Assembly (NCBI RefSeq): GCF_000189415.1
Contig: NC_015144.1
Span: forward strand, 1,970,001-2,034,000
Direction: 5' to 3'
DNA: 64,000 nucleotides
Origin: Weeksella virosa DSM 16922
GTDB taxonomy: Bacteria; Bacteroidota; Bacteroidia; Flavobacteriales; Weeksellaceae
The notes beneath the pieces were generated by a model. The model searched no databases and was not told the DNA's origin. It saw only the letters and a program-made list of their open reading frames with translations. The position numbers were made by a program, and so were the translations under genes. Positions 28,953 to 38,374 of the stretch are shown here, piece after piece (position 1 is the stretch's first letter; each line of letters begins with the position of its first letter).

Positions 28953-30350
28953 TTATTTCAGTGTCCCAACCATATCTTCTGGTTTCACCCAAGCATCAAA
29001 ATCTTCTGCAGTTACATAACCTAAACGAACCGCTTCTTCTTTCAGAGTTGTTCCGTTTTTGTGTGCAGTTTGTGCAATTTCTGCTGCTTTGTAATAGCCA
29101 ATTTTGGTGTTGAGTGCGGTTACCAACATAAGAGAGTTTTCTAGTAACTCGTTGATTCTTGTGTGGTTAGGCTCTATTCCTTGTGCACAATGCAAGTCGA
29201 AAGAAACACATGCATCTCCTAATAATCTTGCCGATTGTAAGAAGTTGGCGGCCATCATCGGCTTGAAAACATTCAGCTCATAATGGCCTTGTGTACCCCC
29301 GATTGTGATTGCAACATCGTTCCCCATTACTTGTGCAGCTACCATGGTGAGTGCTTCACATTGGGTAGGGTTTACTTTACCAGGCATAATCGATGAACCT
29401 GGCTCATTTTCTGGAATATGGATTTCTCCTATACCCGAACGTGGTCCAGAAGCTAACATACGAATATCGTTGGCAATTTTATTGAGTGCCACGGCAAGTT
29501 GTTTCAATGCTCCATGAGTTTCTACAATAGCATCGTGTGCAGCCAACGCCTCGAATTTGTTTTCCGCAGTTACAAATGGATGACCCGTAAAGTCGGCAAT
29601 GTATTTTGCAACCAGTACATCATAGCCTTTTGGAGTATTAAGACCAGTTCCTACTGCTGTTCCGCCCAAGGCCAACTCAGATAAATGTGGGAGAGTATTT
29701 CTTAGAGCTTTTAGCCCATGATTCAATTGAGCAACATAGCCTGAAATTTCTTGCCCCAAAGTAATCGGCGTTGCGTCCATTAAATGCGTACGACCAATCT
29801 TCACAACTGACATGAACTCTTTAGATTTTTTTTCTAAAGTGTCGCGTAATTGTTCTATGCCTGGAATTGTGATTTCTACTACTGCTTTGTAGGCAGCTAT
29901 ATGCATCCCCGTTGGGAAGGTATCATTCGATGATTGAGATTTATTTACATCGTCATTGGCTTTGAGAACTGGTTCACCTTCACCAATTTTGTGTCCGGCC
30001 AGAACTTGTGCGCGGTTAGCAATTACTTCATTTACATTCATATTCGATTGTGTACCCGAACCAGTTTGCCAAATAACCAACGGGAATTGATCGTCTAGTT
30101 TCCCGGCCAGAATCTCATCACATACAGCAGCAATTGCGTCTCGTTTTTCTTCTGGTAAAACACCCAACTCAGCATTTGCATAAGCAGCTGCTTTTTTTAG
30201 GTATGCAAAACCTTCGATAATTTCATGCGGCATAGAACCTTCTTCCCCAATCTTAAAGTTGTTATGAGAGCGTTCTGTTTGAGCACCCCAATATTTATCA
30301 GCAGGTACTTTTACTTCACCCATGGTGTCTTTTTCTATTCTATACTCCAT
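28953..30350 (-). CDS. fumC: fumarate hydratase class II
   Basis: 465 residues. It begins [26 protein letters not shown] and carries [28 protein letters not shown], the [16 protein letters not shown] loop and the superfamily signature [13 protein letters not shown]. These are the markers of iron-free class II fumarase. It converts fumarate to L-malate in the TCA cycle. It is a single gene with its own promoter and terminator. Confidence 0.98.
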   Translation of the reverse strand: MEYRIEKDTMGEVKVPADKYWGAQTERSHNNFKIGEEGSMPHEIIEGFAYLKKAAAYANAELGVLPEEKRDAIAAVCDEILAGKLDDQFPLVIWQTGSGTQSNMNVNEVIANRAQVLAGHKIGEGEPVLKANDDVNKSQSSNDTFPTGMHIAAYKAVVEITIPGIEQLRDTLEKKSKEFMSVVKIGRTHLMDATPITLGQEISGYVAQLNHGLKALRNTLPHLSELALGGTAVGTGLNTPKGYDVLVAKYIADFTGHPFVTAENKFEALAAHDAIVETHGALKQLAVALNKIANDIRMLASGPRSGIGEIHIPENEPGSSIMPGKVNPTQCEALTMVAAQVMGNDVAITIGGTQGHYELNVFKPMMAANFLQSARLLGDACVSFDLHCAQGIEPNHTRINELLENSLMLVTALNTKIGYYKAAEIAQTAHKNGTTLKEEAVRLGYVTAEDFDAWVKPEDMVGTLK

Positions 30351-30384
30351 TGTTTGTTTTTTTATGATTTTTATTGAGTTTAGA

Positions 30385-30392
30385 CAAAGTTA
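30385..30392 (-). promoter_or_regulatory. -7 promoter element of fumC
   Basis: Minus-strand TAACTTTG, a perfect TAnnTTTG, 35 bases upstream of the fumC start codon. Confidence 0.6.
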
Positions 30393-30452
30393 AGAAACTG
30401 TTCTCGCTAAAGAAAGTGATAAGTATTAGTTTTATATTAAAATTTATTTTTA

Positions 30453-30460
30453 TACATTTG
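30453..30460 (+). promoter_or_regulatory. -7 promoter element of the small membrane protein
   Basis: TACATTTG, a perfect TAnnTTTG, 22 bases before the ATG at 30483. An AGGAG ribosome-binding sequence (30476-30480) follows, which is unusual in this window, where most genes lack one. Confidence 0.6.
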
Positions 30461-30482
30461 TCTTTATAAAATATTAGGAGCT

Positions 30483-30689
30483 ATGATTCAATTTTTAGGA
30501 TTCTTATTCTTTTTAACGATTGCTATTTGTGGATTTTGGGGAATTATATTCTTAGCCACCTTTGCAATTTCTTGGATACCTTTCTTTTTAGATAACTTGA
30601 AAAAGGAAAAAAAAGGGATTGTTACGGCTGAGCCTACAAGACCAACCTTACCTAATCAGCAAGGTGTTACTGTATTGTACAAAAAATAA
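30483..30689 (+). CDS. small single-pass or hairpin membrane protein
   Basis: 68 residues: hydrophobic segment(s) over about residues 2-38 (FLGFLFFLTIAICGFWGIIFLATFA), then a Lys-rich cytoplasmic-type tail with TRPTLPNQQG. A clear promoter, a ribosome-binding site and a terminator behind it argue that it is a real gene. No family recognised. Confidence 0.7.
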   Translation: MIQFLGFLFFLTIAICGFWGIIFLATFAISWIPFFLDNLKKEKKGIVTAEPTRPTLPNQQGVTVLYKK

Positions 30690-30708
30690 ATATTTTTTAT
30701 ATCCAAAA

Positions 30709-30743
30709 TACAAAACGTCTTAGCAACGCTAAGACGTTTTTTT
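30709..30743. terminator. bidirectional terminator
   Basis: Perfect 13-bp stem AAAACGTCTTAGC/GCTAAGACGTTTT with a 3-base loop followed by T's; serves the small membrane protein and the convergent TonB receptor. Confidence 0.92.
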
Positions 30744-30769
30744 TAGTTTCTCAATTTGTCGTTAGGCTA

Positions 30770-32632
30770 TTAAAAATTAAGAAACTTGACTCCGATTGTA
30801 AACCATTGGGTTGGGAGAGGAATTGCACCAACCTCTCGGTATTCGGCTTTGAAGATGTTTTGACCGTCTAGGTAAAATGTCAGATGTTCCTTAAGACGGT
30901 AACTCATCCTTGCATCCGTAACCCAATAAGAATCGCCCGCATATCGCTCGTGGAAACGATTTGTTACACCCAAAGAGAAATCGGCAATCGAAAATCTTAT
31001 CATATTTGTTACTTGATGTTTTAGGCTATTTATCTTATATTTTGAAGCATATTCATCTGCAACTTGGGTGAAATTGCTATCCAAGTATGCATAACTTAGA
31101 TTAAAATTTATCGACTTGTTTTGATCTAAACGCCATAAATAATTGGTTCTAATGTTTACACCATTGGTTTTTAAATTACCAAAATTATTTGCTTGCCATG
31201 GTTCACTTGTATCTAAACGAACCCAATCGATAAAATCATTAATTTTTCGATGAAAATAGAAGGCTTCTGCAGAAAATCTATTTTTAGCCCATTTGAAACC
31301 TGTTTCTGTCTGAAATGCTTTTTCTGGTACGACATTGGGGTTTCCGATATTGCCTGGTCGTTGGTCTAGATAAAGGTCTGTAAAAGAGGGAATACGTTGA
31401 CTACTACCAATATTCCCTACCCATTTCAGTCCTTCTACTATTTGGTAACTCATATCAATTCCTGGGAAAAATTGCCAACCATATTTATTATTATAATTGG
31501 TGTAAAAACCTAAATTGGTGTTGAATTTTTCGGTCCAATCTACTTTGTACTCACCATAAACACCAAGGTTGTTTCGGGTATGTTCCCCAATGGCTGTCGA
31601 GTTGATTTGCTCGTGTCTATATTCGACACCAAACCCAAGTATTCCTTTTGATAATTGATAGGTCGAATTGACTTCTGCCCCAATTGCGTTAGAATAATGC
31701 TTGCTTCTTGCCTTGTCTAGATGATGTTTTAGGTATCGATAATCGTCAAAATTATATCGATAATTTACTTGTGGTTTCAGTGTGAATCGATCGTTTATTC
31801 TATGGTTGGATTGAAGTGCCCCAATAAACGTTTCGACAATTTCCTTAGAATCTTTATCGCCCGGAGCTGCATAAAAACCATTCGCACCAAATCCATTTTT
31901 CACATAACCTAAACTGGTCTGTAAATTATTGTCTGCATTGAGTTGGATTTGATTTTGATAATATAGTTTGTTGTTTTCGAAACCAGTATTGTATCTATAT
32001 CCATTGCTTTTATCATGCGATGCAAACAACATATGTTGATGTTTTTCCTGATAAATAGCACCTCCTAATTGTACTCCTCTTGCACTGTAGTTTTCGGAAG
32101 TTTTTTCAACATTTTCATCAAAATTGGTACCGAAATACGTCTGTGCATAAATACCCGATTTTTGAGGTTTTCGTGTAATGATGTTGATAACACCCGTAAG
32201 ACTATTGTTCCCATACACACGTGCAGCTGGACCTCGTACCACTTCTATTTGTTCAATTGCTTCTACAGGTATCGGTAAATTCAATACATTGTGAGCCGTC
32301 TGATGATCAGATATTTTTACTCCGTTTACCAAAACCAATGTTTGTTCGAAGCTTCCTCCGTCCATGCTAATATCGGCTTGTGAACCGAAAACTCCTCGCT
32401 GACGCAAATCTACACCATTGGCATATTGCAATACTTCTTGTAGAGTTTTTGCAGGTAATTTTTCAATCTCTGTACGTGTAATTACATTGACATTACGGTT
32501 TTCTTTAGATAAAGGGGTATGAAATCGGTTACTACTAATAATAACTTCCTTTACCTGTATGGTATCTTGCGGGATTTGAGCAAATCCCAATGTACTAATA
32601 AGAGTTGTAAGAGTACATATTACTTTTCTCAT
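30770..32632 (-). CDS. BtuB/CirA-like TonB-dependent receptor
   Basis: 620 residues, the size of BtuB-like receptors. Signal peptide (ends TLGFAQIPQ), TonB-box-like VKEVIISSNRF, plug with LQEVLQYANGVDLRQRG, VLVNGVKISDHQT and IEQIEVVRGPAARVYGNNSLTGVINIITR, and a barrel ending QWFTIGVKFLNF. It imports a ligand across the outer membrane with TonB energy. Only 70 bases separate it from a divergent MocR/PdxR-type regulator. There is no room for a cobalamin riboswitch, so B12 is not indicated, and a PLP-sensing regulator next door suggests a different ligand. Confidence 0.92.
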   Translation of the reverse strand: MRKVICTLTTLISTLGFAQIPQDTIQVKEVIISSNRFHTPLSKENRNVNVITRTEIEKLPAKTLQEVLQYANGVDLRQRGVFGSQADISMDGGSFEQTLVLVNGVKISDHQTAHNVLNLPIPVEAIEQIEVVRGPAARVYGNNSLTGVINIITRKPQKSGIYAQTYFGTNFDENVEKTSENYSARGVQLGGAIYQEKHQHMLFASHDKSNGYRYNTGFENNKLYYQNQIQLNADNNLQTSLGYVKNGFGANGFYAAPGDKDSKEIVETFIGALQSNHRINDRFTLKPQVNYRYNFDDYRYLKHHLDKARSKHYSNAIGAEVNSTYQLSKGILGFGVEYRHEQINSTAIGEHTRNNLGVYGEYKVDWTEKFNTNLGFYTNYNNKYGWQFFPGIDMSYQIVEGLKWVGNIGSSQRIPSFTDLYLDQRPGNIGNPNVVPEKAFQTETGFKWAKNRFSAEAFYFHRKINDFIDWVRLDTSEPWQANNFGNLKTNGVNIRTNYLWRLDQNKSINFNLSYAYLDSNFTQVADEYASKYKINSLKHQVTNMIRFSIADFSLGVTNRFHERYAGDSYWVTDARMSYRLKEHLTFYLDGQNIFKAEYREVGAIPLPTQWFTIGVKFLNF

Positions 32633-32675
32633 GTTCTATTTTTATTTTTCGCCACAAAAATACTATCTTGCCGTA

Positions 32676-32699
32676 CTATAAGAAGGTGCCAGTTTATAG
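32676..32699. promoter_or_regulatory. inverted repeat between the TonB receptor and MocR-type gene
   Basis: CTATAA (32676-32681) and TTATAG (32694-32699) form a perfect 6-base inverted repeat around 12 bases that contain GGTGCCAG. It ends 3 bases before the regulator's ATG. TACTAT also occurs twice at 13-base spacing (32661 and 32674). This is a reasonable operator for autoregulation and control of the divergent receptor. Confidence 0.4.
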
Positions 32700-32702
32700 A
32701 AT

Positions 32703-34193
32703 ATGAGTAGTCCGGTAGAAATCCCGATACAATCGCTTGTACAATTAGATTCTACAAGTAAAACACCCATTTATTTACAAATATCGACACAATTAATCAA
32801 TGCAATTCAACGCCAGTTTTTGCTACATGGGAACCGATTGCCTGGTACACGACAGATGAGTAGTTTACTCAAAGTACATCGAAATACAATCGTAAAAGCC
32901 TATGATGAATTAGAAGCACAAGGTTGGATAGAAATTACCCCCAACGTGGGATGTTTTGTTATGGCAAAACTAGAACATGAAAAAGTTCGTTTTCAGCCAA
33001 AAAATGCATCATTACAACTTTATCCATCGCAATGCGGTTTTCAGTTCGATAAGTCGACCGTATTAGATTTCCCTGCAGATAATGAAGATAATTTATTGAG
33101 TCTGAACGATGGTTTGCCTGATATTCGTTTAACGGAAGTGGCACTAAGTTCGCGTCTTTATTCTTCGAATTTGAATAGGAAAACTAATCGATTTTCTTTT
33201 GCTCAAACATCTATAAATGGTAATCTTTATTTCCGGAAAAATCTTAGCAATTATCTCAATTTATCACGAGGTTTACATATATCGTCCAACCAAATAACCA
33301 TTACTCGAAGTCTAGAAATGTGCATTTACATTGCGACTGAGATTATTCTTCGACCAAAAGATATTGTCATTGTGGGTGCATTAAGTTATTATGTTCCGAA
33401 TATGATATTCAATCAGAAAGGAGTAACAGTAAAGACGATTCCTGTCGATGAAGAAGGTTTGGATGTGGATGCTTTACGAGTTATTTGTGAGGAAAAAACA
33501 GTCAGAATGGTGTATTTAACGCCACATCATCATTATCCGACAACTGTAACCTTGAGTGCTGCAAGAAGAATTGCTTTACTAGAGTTGGCCGAAAAGTATG
33601 GATTTGTCATTTTAGAGGATGATTTTGATTATGATTTTCATTTCGATCGACATCCACTTTTACCCTTAGCAAGTGCCGATCAATATGGGCGTGTAGTATA
33701 TATCGGTTCTTTCGGTAAATCATTGGCGCCAGGTTTTCGGACTGGTTTTATGGTAGCACCAGAAGATTTCATTCTCGAAACCAAGAAATATCTCAACATT
33801 CTCGATCGCCAAGGAGATGTACTGATGGAGCAGGTTTTGGGCGAATTGATCGAAGAAGGGAATATACATCGTTATCTGAAAAAAGCAAATAAAATTTATA
33901 AAGAAAGACGTGATTTTTTGGCCGAATTATTAGAAAGAGAATTAGCTTCTGAAGTCCGATTTACATTGCCTAGTGGTGGATTGGCAGTTTGGTTAGAATT
34001 CATCAATCCAATAAATCTAATGAAATTAAAAGAAAGTGCAAAAGAACTGAAATTGTTCATCCCGCAACATATTCTGTATCAGAATCAGCATGTTTCGGCT
34101 ATGCGAATGGGCTTTGGTCATATAAATTTGGAGGAAATTCGAGAAATAGTATTTATTTTAAAGCTCGCTATTATTCAATCAAAATTAAAATAA
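32703..34193 (+). CDS. MocR/PdxR-type transcriptional regulator (GntR HTH fused to aminotransferase fold)
   Basis: 496 residues. The GntR winged helix (about 15-85) reads TPIYLQISTQLINAIQRQFLLHGNRLPGTRQMSSLLKVHRNTIVKAYDEL. The rest is a class I aminotransferase domain, with VILEDDFDYDFHFDR and the PLP lysine Lys339 in YIGSFGKSLAPGFRTGF. MocR regulators sense PLP or PLP-amine adducts and usually control an adjacent gene; PdxR members control vitamin B6 synthesis. No pdxS/pdxT genes lie nearby, so the divergent TonB receptor is the best candidate target. Confidence 0.92.
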   Translation: MSSPVEIPIQSLVQLDSTSKTPIYLQISTQLINAIQRQFLLHGNRLPGTRQMSSLLKVHRNTIVKAYDELEAQGWIEITPNVGCFVMAKLEHEKVRFQPKNASLQLYPSQCGFQFDKSTVLDFPADNEDNLLSLNDGLPDIRLTEVALSSRLYSSNLNRKTNRFSFAQTSINGNLYFRKNLSNYLNLSRGLHISSNQITITRSLEMCIYIATEIILRPKDIVIVGALSYYVPNMIFNQKGVTVKTIPVDEEGLDVDALRVICEEKTVRMVYLTPHHHYPTTVTLSAARRIALLELAEKYGFVILEDDFDYDFHFDRHPLLPLASADQYGRVVYIGSFGKSLAPGFRTGFMVAPEDFILETKKYLNILDRQGDVLMEQVLGELIEEGNIHRYLKKANKIYKERRDFLAELLERELASEVRFTLPSGGLAVWLEFINPINLMKLKESAKELKLFIPQHILYQNQHVSAMRMGFGHINLEEIREIVFILKLAIIQSKLK

Positions 34194-34196
34194 TTA

Positions 34197-34204
34197 TATC
34201 TTTA
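34197..34204 (+). promoter_or_regulatory. -7 promoter element of the WG-repeat gene
   Basis: TATCTTTA, followed by C, the same TAnnTTTAC variant seen in the CRISPR repeat and tracrRNA promoter; 12 bases before the ATG at 34217. Confidence 0.4.
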
Positions 34205-34216
34205 CCCTACAATAAA

Positions 34217-35044
34217 ATGAAAGAAAAAACAATGAAGTTAGTACCAAGTGAAGTAGATCAGTTTAATCCTCAAATTCATAATGATCAAACGACGTGGCCT
34301 CAGATAACGGTTTTCAATCAGTTGCACCACGGTTTAGTGAGCAAAGATCAGAAATATGGACTTATTAATCCCGATGGAGAAGTAATTTTCGATTTGGTTT
34401 ATGATAAAATAATTCCGGCAAATAATAGTCGTTATGGAGTTGTAAAAGACGGTAAATGGGGATTTGTCGATACAGAAGAAAATGTGATTATTCCGTTAGA
34501 ATACGATTTGACTTCTGATTTTTTCGATGGTTTGTGTGCCGTTAAATTGAATGAGCGATGGGGATATATCAATGAGCAAAATGAAGTTGTAATACCAATC
34601 GAATATGACGGATGTAGCGATTTTAACAATGGTTTTGCAGGTGTCGCTAAAGACGGGAAATGGGGAGCAATCAACAAACAAAATGAAATAGTTATTCCGT
34701 TCGATTGGCATTATATGTTGTCGATCGGTAATGGATATTTCACGATGGGCGAGAAGACCAAAATCAAAGTAGAACGACCAGATATTTTAGCTCGTTATCC
34801 TTATTTTGGGACAGCTGATTATTATTTGATAAAGTTTGGGTTGCTTGATATGGAAGGAAAAGTAGTCAGCAAATGTGTTTCGGAAATTCCGATTACGCAA
34901 TTCGAAAAGGGGCGTCCAGTTGTACGAATAAATTATGAATTTGGTACACTGGATAATTTCAAGCATTTTATCAAAAAACCAAAATACAAAGCAAATAGTT
35001 ACGACCTGAAGATTTTGAGAAGACTTGGTGTAATCGAGAAATAA
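34217..35044 (+). CDS. WG-repeat protein
   Basis: 275 residues from ATG 34217, the first start after the MocR gene's stop and the -7 element; the frame is open further upstream, but that part overlaps the MocR-type gene. At least four WG-type repeats lie between about residues 40 and 175, for example KYGLINPDGEVIFDLVYD, KWGFVDTEENVIIPLEYD, RWGYINEQNEVVIPIEYD and KWGAINKQNEIVIPFDW. Such repeats form beta-propeller-like binding surfaces of unknown ligand. No signal peptide, so probably cytoplasmic. It precedes menB by 9 bases and may share its transcript. Confidence 0.8.
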   Translation: MKEKTMKLVPSEVDQFNPQIHNDQTTWPQITVFNQLHHGLVSKDQKYGLINPDGEVIFDLVYDKIIPANNSRYGVVKDGKWGFVDTEENVIIPLEYDLTSDFFDGLCAVKLNERWGYINEQNEVVIPIEYDGCSDFNNGFAGVAKDGKWGAINKQNEIVIPFDWHYMLSIGNGYFTMGEKTKIKVERPDILARYPYFGTADYYLIKFGLLDMEGKVVSKCVSEIPITQFEKGRPVVRINYEFGTLDNFKHFIKKPKYKANSYDLKILRRLGVIEK

Positions 35045-35053
35045 ACATATTAT

Positions 35054-35887
35054 ATGAACACAATAAATTGGCAAACTGTAAAGGAATATGAAGATATCAC
35101 GTTCAAGAAATGTGATGGTGTTATGCGAATTGCTTTTAATCGTCCGGAGGTTCGAAATGCTTTTCGACCAAAAACTGTTTTCGAATTGTTAGATGCTTTT
35201 CAATTGGCAGAAGAAGATCGAGAAGTTGGTGTAATTTTACTCACTGGCGAGGGACCATCGCCAAAAGATGGAGGATGGGCTTTTTGCTCTGGAGGTGATC
35301 AACGTGTTCGTGGTAAGAAAGGCTATGAAGGAAGCGATGGTATAGGACGTTTGAACATTCTAGAAGTTCAGCGCCTTATTCGGTTTTCGACCAAAGTAGT
35401 TGTTGCGGTGGTAAATGGTTGGGCTGTTGGTGGTGGACACTCGCTACATGTGGTTTGTGATATGACTTTGGCTTCTAAAGAGCACGGAATCTTTAAACAA
35501 ACAGATGCCGATGTTGCGAGTTTTGATGCAGGTTATGGTTCGGCATATTTAGCCAGACAAGTTGGGCAAAAAAGAGCACGAGAAATATTTTTCCTTGGGA
35601 TGGATTATTCTGCACAAGAAGCATACGATATGGGGATGGTAAACTTGGTAGTACCACACGATGAGCTAGAACAAGTTGCTTTTGACTGGGCTCAGGAAAT
35701 ATTAACCAAATCGCCAACAGCTATAAAAATGTTGAAATATGCATTCAACTTAATAGATGATGGTTTGGTCGGACAGCAAATATTCGCTGGAGAAACAACA
35801 CGTTTTGCTTATGGAACTGAAGAAGCAGAAGAAGGAAGAAATGCATTTTTAGAAAAAAGAAAACGTGATTTTTCTAAATTCAGATAA
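35054..35887 (+). CDS. menB: 1,4-dihydroxy-2-naphthoyl-CoA synthase
   Basis: 277 residues, crotonase fold. MenB marks are FNRPEVRNAFRPKTVFEL, the FCSGGDQRVRGKKGYEG loop, VVNGWAVGGGHSLHVVCDMTLAS and the QTDADVASFDAGYGSAYLARQVG segment that separates MenB from other crotonases. It closes the second ring of the menaquinone naphthoquinone. Other men genes are not in the window, so menB is split from its pathway here. Confidence 0.97.
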   Translation: MNTINWQTVKEYEDITFKKCDGVMRIAFNRPEVRNAFRPKTVFELLDAFQLAEEDREVGVILLTGEGPSPKDGGWAFCSGGDQRVRGKKGYEGSDGIGRLNILEVQRLIRFSTKVVVAVVNGWAVGGGHSLHVVCDMTLASKEHGIFKQTDADVASFDAGYGSAYLARQVGQKRAREIFFLGMDYSAQEAYDMGMVNLVVPHDELEQVAFDWAQEILTKSPTAIKMLKYAFNLIDDGLVGQQIFAGETTRFAYGTEEAEEGRNAFLEKRKRDFSKFR

Positions 35888-35912
35888 TTTCTCATCTCTA
35901 CACTTGAGGATG

Positions 35913-35952
35913 AAAATAAAATAGCGACGTGCGAATGTCGCTATTTTATTTT
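35913..35952. terminator. strong bidirectional terminator after menB
   Basis: Sixteen-base stem AAAATAAAATAGCGAC/GTCGCTATTTTATTTT with an 8-base loop. Confidence 0.9.
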
Positions 35953-36005
35953 CGGTTCGACTTTTTTTTTCTATCGATTGTAGAGTCTTTTTTCTGACAA
36001 AAAAA

Positions 36006-37715
36006 TTATTTCTTTATAATCTTTTTTGTAAATGTTTTATCATCAATTTTTACTTTTAGGATATACATACCGTTTTCTAGGTCAGAAATATCTATAGATT
36101 TATCATTATTCATTTTTATCATTATTTTAGAACCTTGTAAATCATATAAGTTGACTGATGTAATGTTCTGTGCCTCAATGTATATTTTTTCTGATGATGG
36201 ATTAGGATATACTTTTATCTGATGAGATTTTCCTATGTTCGATATTGAGAGATTTTCTTTAGAAGATGCAGAAAAGCTAAACGATGAATCTATAGATTTC
36301 ACACTCCAATAAATATTTTCATGATTATCATCTAGCTCTAAAAACCATGACGGAGTCGTAACTATATATTTTGCTATATCATGTGATCCAGATGAAGAAC
36401 CAACGTTTATTTCGTATCTTAATGCTTTGGTAGGTGTTTTATCATCGGTTGCACCCTCCCAAGAGAAATAGTATTTATTATTATTTTTTTCAAGGTATAA
36501 GTTTGTTGGTGGAGTAGGTGGTAGATTTTTTTCGGCAGAGGTGTTCTCAAATAATTTGTTCAAGGAAGGCATATCGGGATCAGACCAGTCAAAGCCAGAC
36601 ATCAACACATCCAAATGATTGTCATTGTTGAAATCAAATAAACGTATTGTTCCATTGCTTCCCAAATTGTATAAACCTGTATCCAAAGCTTTATTAAAAT
36701 TTTCTTCATCGGGGTAGTAAATAAATATTTTTACATGACCTTCATAATTATCATCGTTCCCGATTATGATAAAGTCATAGTATCCATCGTTATTCAAGTC
36801 ACCAACATCAACGCTAGCTCCATTTAATCCTTCGTCATTGATAACGGTTGGAGTGAAAAAACCATTGCCATCATTCCACAAAACAGATAAATATTCGTTC
36901 GAGTCCTCATCTGTACCTGTAACAACTAAATCTAAAAAACCATCTGCATTGAAATCAGCATATGCTAATTTCCCGTCAATTATACCATTTAGTTTCTGAG
37001 AAATCTCTAATGTGCCTTGATTGTTTTTATAGATAGTGAAGGTTGGCTCTTGGTTTTCATCATAGCCGAATACTGCAGCATCGAGAAAATTATCGTTGTT
37101 GAGGTCAAGAATTTTGAAACTTCCGTTTTGTGTTCCTGGTAACCAACCATGTTCTATGTTAAAGTCTTTGCCAGTATTGGTATATAAATCTAGTTTATAC
37201 ACAAAGCCTTTACCATCAATAAACTGTACTCCATTTATTGCATAATCTTGTTTTCCGTCATGATTGAAGTCAAACACTTCTATAGACCCATATATTTTTC
37301 CAGGAATATTTTTTATCATCTCAAAGCCATTGCCGTTGTTGCGAAATCTATATTGTTGATAATTCACTATATCTCTATAACTGAGACCTGTTGATACAAC
37401 ATCTAACAATCCATCATTATCAAAATCTATAAACTTAATATCACCCAAATGTGTAGAGTTATCACCCAATTCACCATAAAGTTCGAAAACTCCATTGTTA
37501 TTTCGGTAAATCTCATTATGTGTCTTATCCACATCACCGCTCATATCACTGTCAATTGCTCCGTTCATAATTACGTCCAGAAATCCATCTCCATCAAAAT
37601 CACCTATATCAGCTGAAGAATAATAATAATTTTTTAGATTAGTATTGACTTCGGTAAACATTTGTGCTTTCATCCCAAAAGGCAAAAGAACCAAAAGAGG
37701 AAAAACTTTTTTCAT
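36006..37715 (-). CDS. secreted VCBS/FG-GAP repeat protein with T9SS sorting domain
   Basis: 569 residues from the Met at 37715 (a second Met two codons upstream is possible). Signal peptide ends GMKAQ. Seven or so VCBS/FG-GAP repeats follow, each with a Ca-binding DxDxDG-type loop such as DFDGDGFLDV, DFDNDGLLDVV, DFNHDGKQDY, DLNNDNFLDA and DFNADGFLDLV (predicted beta-propeller). A fibronectin-like domain (about 405-490) precedes a type A T9SS sorting domain, with IKVYPNPSSEKIYIE and DLENGMYILKVKIDDKTFTKKIIKK. It is exported by type IX secretion and probably held at the surface. Ligand unknown. Confidence 0.92.
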   Translation of the reverse strand: MKKVFPLLVLLPFGMKAQMFTEVNTNLKNYYYSSADIGDFDGDGFLDVIMNGAIDSDMSGDVDKTHNEIYRNNNGVFELYGELGDNSTHLGDIKFIDFDNDGLLDVVSTGLSYRDIVNYQQYRFRNNGNGFEMIKNIPGKIYGSIEVFDFNHDGKQDYAINGVQFIDGKGFVYKLDLYTNTGKDFNIEHGWLPGTQNGSFKILDLNNDNFLDAAVFGYDENQEPTFTIYKNNQGTLEISQKLNGIIDGKLAYADFNADGFLDLVVTGTDEDSNEYLSVLWNDGNGFFTPTVINDEGLNGASVDVGDLNNDGYYDFIIIGNDDNYEGHVKIFIYYPDEENFNKALDTGLYNLGSNGTIRLFDFNNDNHLDVLMSGFDWSDPDMPSLNKLFENTSAEKNLPPTPPTNLYLEKNNNKYYFSWEGATDDKTPTKALRYEINVGSSSGSHDIAKYIVTTPSWFLELDDNHENIYWSVKSIDSSFSFSASSKENLSISNIGKSHQIKVYPNPSSEKIYIEAQNITSVNLYDLQGSKIMIKMNNDKSIDISDLENGMYILKVKIDDKTFTKKIIKK

Positions 37716-37808
37716 AATCATTATTTTTAATTAGTTTAAATAAAATATAAAAATAACACAAGAATAACTTTCAATAAGAATTTCTAGACCTAATATTTGT
37801 CATTCAAG

Positions 37809-37816
37809 CAAATGTA
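37809..37816 (-). promoter_or_regulatory. -7 promoter element of the VCBS-repeat gene
   Basis: Minus-strand TACATTTG, a perfect TAnnTTTG, 93 bases upstream of the start codon, which implies a 5' untranslated region of about 85-90 bases. Confidence 0.5.
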
Positions 37817-37989
37817 GTAGAATCTTCTAACTAGTAAAACTGTAGAGTAAGAGTTAATTACAGATAAAAAAATATTAATTTAAGTAGCAATAATAAAAAG
37901 CTTTTTCATTAAACTCTATAAAAAATAATGGTAATGGTACAGATTATGTAGAAGGCATATCAAGAATAAGTATTATAAATAGTTGCACT

Positions 37990-38226
37990 ATGAAAATTTG
38001 GATAAGAATTATTGGGTTTGTATTTATAGCTTCAATGTTTTCGGCTTGCACCGTTCATCATCATTATGACTCGAAACCGAAAAAACACAAATCAATGCCA
38101 CCGGGACAAAAGAAAAAAGTATACGGGACAAAATCTGCTAAACCTTTTGCACCTGGTCATCAAAAAAAGTACAAAGTAAAACCTCCTCATAAAAAAGTAA
38201 AACCACCTCACAAAAAACGTCCTTAA
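37990..38226 (+). CDS. small basic lipoprotein
   Basis: 78 residues. A lipoprotein signal (MKIWIRIIGFVFIASMFSAC, lipid Cys about 20) is followed by a very Lys/His/Pro-rich tail: MPPGQKKKVYGTKSAKPFAPGH and twice KVKPPHKK. Similar PPGQ-K small lipoproteins occur in many Bacteroidota; the function is not known. The strong positive charge would suit contact with lipopolysaccharide or peptidoglycan, but that is a guess. Confidence 0.75.
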   Translation: MKIWIRIIGFVFIASMFSACTVHHHYDSKPKKHKSMPPGQKKKVYGTKSAKPFAPGHQKKYKVKPPHKKVKPPHKKRP

Positions 38227-38374
38227 GAATCATCAAATTAATTTTGCTAAAGTTTTATTAGTAAAATATTTGTAATTCAACGAAATACGTACGTTTTTTT
38301 GAGCAAGATTTGTATTTTATTATCAGTAAATTTATAAAGTAAAAAGAATTAAAAAAATAAAGAACAAAATAGTT

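Noticed and set aside
32633-32702. Cobalamin riboswitch upstream of the BtuB-like receptor
   Set aside because: The region is only 70 bases and lacks the B12-box core; too short for the riboswitch.
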